Origin: Crotalaria pallida
Lineage: Eukaryota; Streptophyta; Magnoliopsida; Fabales; Fabaceae
Reading direction: 5' to 3'
Assembly (NCBI GenBank): GCA_037953625.1
Contig: CM075652.1
Location: 50,709,501-50,773,500, forward strand
Length of the DNA: 64,000 nucleotides
Positions 58,240 through 64,000 of the stretch are shown one piece after another (the first letter of the stretch is position 1; every line of letters begins with the position of its first letter). The notes beneath the pieces are model-generated. The model was given only the letters and a program-made list of their open reading frames with translations. It did not search any database and was not told the DNA's origin. The position numbers were made by a program, and so were the translations under genes.

Positions 58240-58979
58240 TATAAAATAATTTTCAAAAAGTATACTACACGATATTAATTTCATTATTATTAACAAAATT
58301 AATTAATTTTCATAACCTATGTGTAAAGACATCCCAAAGCTTATATTTTAAAACTAACGGAGTATAATTTGGAATTTTCTTTTGAATGATCATTCTATTC
58401 TATGTTTGTTTGTATAAAAAATAAAAATGTAAAATTAAAATTGTAATTTCAATTATGAACCCATTGTTTGAGTGTAATATGTTGAATTTGAAAAATAAGA
58501 TAATTTATATTATAAATTTAAAATATTATTTTTACAGGTTTTTTAGACACATGTTGAATTTTATTTTTTTTAACAAATGATAATGTTTAAATTAAAAAAA
58601 TTATGGCTTAAAGGTATTTTGATCTTTTATATTTTATCAGAGTTCTGTTTTGGTCATTTATATTTGTTTGGATTAATTTTGATTTCTTTTTCTAAAAGTT
58701 TCATTTCAATCCTCTTATCAACTATCTTAATATAAATTTCTCAAAATGACATCGTTTTGCACATGAGATGAACCTATCATCATTAATTTGTGATCGCGGA
58801 TCATGTTTGATTTCTACTATGAAGAATGCAATATTAGTATTCCTCTAATCGTTGCATCCTCACCAGATTCAGAGTTTTGTCGTTATCCTTTGTGGTGAAG
58901 GGTGGAGAGGAAGTGAGAGCGAGGAATGGGATGATGAACAGTGATTTAGGGCAAAAGGACAATGTTTTGAGACGCCCTT
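58240..58979. other. AT-rich intergenic sequence
   Basis: No supported ORF, RNA gene or repeat boundary. The end (58870-58979) is GA-rich. Confidence 0.5.
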
Positions 58980-58987
58980 GTCAAGAT

Positions 58988-59881
58988 CAGGGATGGCAAC
59001 GGGGCGAGGAATATGCAGGGAGTACTTTCTCATTCATCATCCTCGGATTCCATTTCCTCCACCCCACGGATCCCCACGGATACTCACGGGGAACCTAAAC
59101 ATATCCGAAATATTTAAAAAGTTTCATAGCTTTAATTTGATCCAATATACAATTAACACTGATGAATAGAATTTTTAAACTTGTATACTGCAAAAAAATA
59201 ATCATTAAAATTCAAACAATTTAATCTAAAAATATGATAAAACTAAACAAAGGTCTTAAATGATAGCGTTGTCACCCGCATACACATAACATTTAAGGAA
59301 TCCAAAAGTGTCATCAACATTTAGATTAAAGCAAAATTAAAAACTGAAATAATATTTCAATAAAAAACTTTAAATTCGTAGTTGATTTTTGCTTTCAACA
59401 ATGTGGCTGAGGTTTTCATTAGACGCATCGTTGCTTTAAATTCGTAGAACTGTAGTCTGTAAAACAGTAGAAAAGAGAAGAAGAGAGTGGAGAAAGTATA
59501 GAACGAAGAAGAAGGAGAAGAAGTAGGGTAATATATAGGGTTTCTAATTTGTGAATTTTTAATTTTCTATTCTAACTTTTTAATTCAACAGTCTAATGTA
59601 TTTTTTTAAAGTATTATTTATTATTACTATTATAATAATAGATTTGAAATTAAAAAACACGTAATATTAAATCTATATACAAATAAATTTATAAGGGCAT
59701 ATGTGTAAATGTCCGGGAAAGGGGGAACAAATCCCATTCTCCGGAATCCCCGCCCCAAAATAATCCCGGGGAGAATTTCTCCCTCGTCCATATCCCCGCG
59801 AGGAAATATCCCTGCCCGTGGGCCCCAAACGGGGCGGTCCCCACGGGGATCCCCATTCACGGTATAAAATTGTCATCCATA
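58988..59881. mobile_element. Non-autonomous hAT element
   Basis: The 8-bp duplication GTCAAGAT (58980-58987 and 59882-59889). Starts CAGGGATGGCAACGGGGCG; the right end is a diverged inverse (ATTGTCATCCATA preceded by CCCCGTTTGGGG-like sequence). G/C-rich ends with CCCCACGGGGATCCCC words flank an AT-rich 0.6-kb middle. Length 894 bp, no transposase. Confidence 0.85.
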
Positions 59882-59889
59882 GTCAAGAT

Positions 59890-61162
59890 ATTTGGTAGTT
59901 GACAAAAGGACTAAAATTAAACTTTTTAAAAAAAAATAAAGGATCAAAATAAAACTTTAATAAAAGATAGGACTAAATTTATGTTTAAGCCAAAATTTAT
60001 TTTGAATTAAAAAAAATGATACAAAATTTTTTTATAATTGTTTAACAACGATTTACACTCTGTTTGGATGTAGAGAAGATAATGGGAAGAGAGTAATATG
60101 AGAGAAAGATTATGGTGAGAAAGAGAATGATGAGAAAATGGATAGATTTTTCATTGTTTGATAAATTTTTTTTCTTATCAATAAGATAAGAAAATGAGTA
60201 GATTTTTCTTTGATACTTCACTTTATAGTTATTTTTCCATAATCTCTCCATTTGTGGAGAGAAAATAATTTTATGTGGGTCCCACTATTTTTTTTTCTCT
60301 CTTCCCTTTTCTTTCCTCAACCAAACTAGAGAAAACTCATTTTTGTTTTCCAATTCTCTCTCTCTCCCCAAAAATTTTCTTGCTAAAATCTCTCATTCCA
60401 AACAAAGGCTTAGTACCGTGCAGCAAATAATTGCAGAAACCCTTGGAATTTTGTCATTATTTTTTGCCATCTTTAGGGGTATGCTCTGCAGATTATGTCC
60501 ACTATCCACAGTTGCTATCACTGCTTGAGGCTTTGTCATAAATGTTATGGTAGTTTTTCATGGAAACCTAGAAAGCTTTAATGAAAAGAGAGCATAGAGT
60601 GGATAAGAAAAATATTATGGGAGAAGAGAATGACATAAAGGAAAACAGGAAAAAAATTGAAAAGAGGAGAAGCAAATCTTGAATGTTGAAGAAACAAACC
60701 AGTTTTCAGTCTTTGTGTTTATTATTTCACGATATCAACGTTAGCAATTCTTAAATCATGGAATCGTAATTCACGGGGTAAAAGGTAGGAATTAGGTTCG
60801 AGTAATTTTAGTTATAATATAATTCCAAGGAATTAGTCTGAGAATTGTGATTCTAATTCCAATTGGGACACCAAACACCAAAATTAAAATGCCATGCCAA
60901 TTTCCATTCCAATTCCCTAATTCCTTGGTCGATTCTGCATGCCAAACGTTTAGGGTATTGCTATATGGTAATGAATAAGAAATTTTAAAATGAAAAATAT
61001 ATCTTGAAGCTAGTGTATTTATTCTATTAGAGTCAATGTTTTCAATCATTTAACATTTTGCTAAGGATAAGAGAATGATAAATTTTATTTTATAATTAAT
61101 TTATTAGGTCATGGGAGAGACGGATGGCCAAATCAAACAACTCAACTCTAGATAGTTGGGAT
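59890..61162. other. Intergenic sequence with inverted-repeat elements
   Basis: 60056-60409 has inverted ends of the type CTCTGTTTGGATGTAGAGA / TCTCATTCCAAACAAAGG and is probably a MITE. 60825-60940 contains another inverted pair built on CCAATTGG and AATTCC words. No ORF is supported. Confidence 0.4.
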
Positions 61163-62479
61163 TGTAACACCCTACTTAACTTTGTGTACATTGAGCAACT
61201 GGTTCTAACAAGGACATTTACGCTTCTCCGAGGAATTCTCCCTTGGCGAAGGAAAGCATCTACGTTGTGTAACCAGTACTAAATAGAAGAGAAGATTCTA
61301 TGCAAATGAAGTGATGAAAATAAAAATTAAATTAAACAACTTAGATTGCGAGAAGAATGAAAAAAGGATTCATCAAAATTAACAAAAATCCATAAAGCAT
61401 TTCAACCATAAAATTATCCGACAAGATTCAATCAACAATACAACACAACAAAATGCAAGAGAAGGGAAATATTGAAGTCAACTTTGACCAGGTCGAGAGC
61501 TTTCCACATCCGAGGACTGAGTGAAAGCTTGAGATTTTCTCTTGCAAAGACTTGATCCTAACATCTCTTCTTTTTCATAAGATTCAAGCTTGAAGTATGA
61601 ATAAGCAACTGTTCCGATCTTGTCACGAGTTAAGGACACTTATCCCACGTGATAGCCCAAACACGACCTATAGCGACCTACAGGGAAGGACTTAGGAAAA
61701 GAGAAGAGCTCAAACGATCTACAACAAAGGACTTAAAGCATGGACTAGTTCGAAAGAGCTCGAATATGGGTGTAAATTCACGAGACTTAATTAAGAAGAC
61801 AATATCTGGCAAATATTGATTCAACTAGAAGAGATAAATGCTGGATTATCTATGATTATAGAAGATCATTGCTTATCTGAATAACATAAGATCATATGAA
61901 GATTACTCTCACGGATAGAAGATTCATCAAGGAAAATACATCAAGCCAAACAACTCATGTTAATCCTATAAATATCAGCCTCCATAAGAGGGTAAACATA
62001 CATCAACACACAACAACCATAACCATAACTCTAGTACACACAGAGTATACGAGATATATCCATACTCCCAAGAAGAGAGATCTAGCAGCGAGAATACCCA
62101 AACTCCTGCAATCCTCACGGTGGTATTGGATCACAACCTCATCGAACATAATTCATAGCATCACCAATGCCATCGCCAACAATATTGATAGTCATAGCCT
62201 CAGGATCCACACGATCAACCCGATTTATTTGCTTATACGGAGAACATAAGCTCGCTAAACGACCTTCCTAGGAGATGAGGCTTATCACTGAACTCTCTCT
62301 TGAACAACTCGTCACCCCGCTTATAACCTATCATTCAAAATATCAATGTGCTCATAAGAATTACGTGATACGTAGTCTTGAATCCTTATAACACTGTTCG
62401 AATGGTTACGTAGGACCGAGTTTCCTCTTGCCAAACTAAATGTCCTTCCCAAGGACCTCTGTTTTATTCAAACAGAGCA
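61163..62479 (+). mobile_element. Degenerate LTR with a decayed primer site
   Basis: Begins TGTAACACCCTACTTAAC. At 62480-62497 TTGACATTGTCTATGGGA resembles a mutated Tat-type primer site (compare TTGGCGCCGTCTATGGGG at 49459). The stretch ACGTAGGACCGAG near 62410 also resembles the LARD LTR (ACGTAGGACCGGGG). No 3' LTR is seen; it is interrupted at 62516 by a CACTA end. Termini are tentative. Confidence 0.4.
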
Positions 62480-62529
62480 TTGACATTGTCTATGGGAAAC
62501 TACGAACCATACCAACACTACTGGAGATC

Positions 62530-62840
62530 GGGCATTTAACATCTGTTTTAAAACGCATTCCGCATATGTTTTAGAAATGATATAAATGTGAGAGATGTTA
62601 AAAGTAATGACTTTCTGCATCACTTTTAAAAACAGATGTGAAAGGTTGGACTTTCCGCATCACTTTTAAAAACAGATGCGAAAAGTTCCATAACTGATGC
62701 TGAAAGTTACTTTCCACATCACTTACGAACCCAAACAGATGCGGAAAGTGGACATTCTGCATCTGTTAATGTCCACTTTCCGCATCTGTTTTACGATCAA
62801 ACAGATGCGGAATGTCCACTTTCCGCATATGTTCTTTTAT
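62530..62840. repeat. CACTA subterminal repeats
   Basis: At least eight copies of a 12-15-bp word around AACAGATGCGGAAAG in both orientations, some perfectly inverted about a spacer (62736-62840). They are likely transposase-binding sites and could fold into strong hairpins. Confidence 0.85.
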
Positions 62841-62869
62841 AAAAAACTGATGTGGAAAGGTTGAATTTT

Positions 62870-63176
62870 TTTTATATTTTTTATATCTATTGATGACCTT
62901 CATTAATGGATTCAAAAGGCAAAATAAGCTTATAATAAACTTATAATACAAATGAATCCACATTTAATACCAAAAAATAGTGTTATAATACAAATGATTC
63001 CAAAAGGCAAAATATCCTAAGTAATTTAATACAAACTACAAATAAAATAAACACTTGATAAGTTAGCTTCTACACTAAACTAACTACTTGTAGGTACTGA
63101 AATTGGCAGGAAAATTAGCTATACTACTAACTATAACTTGAGCCAGCTCCATCCTTTTGGAAGTGCCGATGAACAT
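62870..63176. other. AT-rich stretch with a short direct repeat
   Basis: A 30-bp direct repeat around TTATAATACAAATGA(A/T)TCC is found near 62940 and 62982. A second duplication, GTAAA(A/C)AAATCAACTAAGC, lies at 63195-63300. No other feature. Confidence 0.5.
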
Positions 63177-63846
63177 CCTGCAACAAAAGTAAAATTTATG
63201 AGAAAATGTAAAAAAATCAACTAAGCTTGGAACAAATCAACAAAATTTATGAGAAAATGTAAACAAATCAACTAAGCTTGGAACAAATCAACTAAATTGT
63301 AAACAGATTACAAATCAACTAAAACAGAGATATAAAAAACAAAGATAGATGAAGGATCATGGCTGAAATCTACAATTATATTTTCTTTTTCCACTTGTTA
63401 TTCACTTTCAGTGTAGTACACTAATACACCATGGTCCTACTTAAATAAAGAATGAAATACAAAAACTGAAATCAAAGCTCCTTACATTTTCAATGACAAA
63501 AACAAAAGCATAGTTAAACCTTGATTTTATAATAGTTACCATAAAGGTGACACATGGGTTGATGTGTGATTAATTAACAGTATAAAACATTTTACACTTG
63601 TAACACGTCTAAGTTAATCTCTAATCAAATTGCTTTACTAATTGGTTGCTAAACATAGGCTTTCTCAAATAAAAATGGAGTCTAACTTGTAATAAATTCT
63701 CTACAAAAACATTTTAAAGCTGTACAAGTAACTGAAGTATGCAACAACCATCAAAAAGTTGTGTTAGATAAAAGCCTCGCCGAACTTGAAAATATAGAAA
63801 AAGTGTGACAAAGAAATAGAGTAGCAGCATGTGTGTAATTCATTAC

Positions 63847-64000
63847 CTGAGTGTCAGGATCTTTCAACTTAAGCAATAGAGCTGAAACAATATCTTTGCA
63901 AAACCCACAGCTATTTTCTTGAACTTGCAAGGAAATATCAGCAATGTGCTGGCAGAGGTTGACCTTTTTGCAGAACTCTCCAGGCTGAACTGAAGCTATT
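63847..64000 (-). pseudogene. Saposin-B (prosaposin-like) gene fragment, continues outside the window
   Basis: One minus-strand exon, open to the window edge, with a donor site CAG|GTAATG at 63846. It reads VQPGEFCKKVNLCQHIADIS and NSCGFCKDIVSALLLKLKDP, ending DTQ. This is the end of one saposin-B domain and the start of the next, with the paired cysteines in place; such proteins enter the secretory pathway and bind lipids in vacuoles or lysosomes. The next acceptor, CAG|GATGTTC at 63177, gives only 16 unrelated residues and a stop, and the remaining half of the domain (six-cysteine pattern) is absent. It is therefore truncated, probably a gene fragment captured by the CACTA element, or a gene broken by it. 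Confidence 0.65.

Larger units (their letters stand above)
62516..64000. mobile_element. CACTA-type transposon, left end (right end not seen)
   Basis: Starts CACTACTGGAGATCGGGCAT. It is followed at once by a subterminal zone (62530-62840) of directly and inversely repeated words such as CAGATGCGGAAAGT and ACTTTCCGCATCTGTT, the classic En/Spm layout. The 3-bp target duplication cannot be checked because I find no matching TAGTG end before the window closes. The saposin fragment may lie inside it. No transposase is visible. Confidence 0.65.

Overview
This is plant nuclear DNA: it has spliced genes, AT-rich intergenic sequence and dense nested LTR retrotransposons, MULEs, hAT, CACTA and Stowaway elements. 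LTRs rich in the palindrome TAATCGATTA, together with the repeat types present, suggest a legume, probably a phaseoloid bean such as soybean or a relative. That species call is an inference. I found no rRNA, tRNA or CRISPR.

Host genes are few. At the left edge (480-2116, +) lie the last three exons of an autoinhibited Ca2+-ATPase of the ACA4/ACA11 type. At 55073-57321 (-) is a complete five-exon gene for a small coiled-coil protein. At the right edge (63847-64000, -) is one exon of a saposin-B protein that looks truncated and lies next to, perhaps inside, a CACTA transposon.

6.5-27.5 kb is one old Tat-type Ty3/gypsy element on the minus strand (RNase H, integrase, then an antisense spliced accessory ORF on the plus strand). 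It was split twice. A gag-only Ty1/copia element (9289-17679, TSD GATTT) landed in it and itself carries a gypsy solo LTR (13793-16286, TSD ATTAG). A second gypsy solo LTR (18155-25730) landed in the integrase C-terminus and carries two more solo LTRs (19258-22324, TSD GAGCA; 23466-25179, TSD TTGTG). 27.5-33.6 kb holds a copia LTR with mismatched flanks and a long LTR-like sequence with a Stowaway MITE.

34.4-47.5 kb is a MULE district: two non-autonomous MULEs, then a large inverted pair (37316-47486). Each arm of the pair has a truncated MULE transposase fused tail-to-tail with an antisense plant-mobile-domain ORF. The left arm also took in a hairpin-ended 1.8-kb element and a 3.9-kb non-coding LTR element. 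48.6-54.7 kb is a hAT-like element (8-bp TSD) carrying a 5.4-kb non-autonomous Tat-like LTR element (two 331-bp LTRs). 57.5-62.5 kb is intergenic DNA with MITEs and a small hAT element.

Most element boundaries rest on termini and target-site duplications read directly from the sequence. Family names rest on motifs recognised by eye; no database search was possible.
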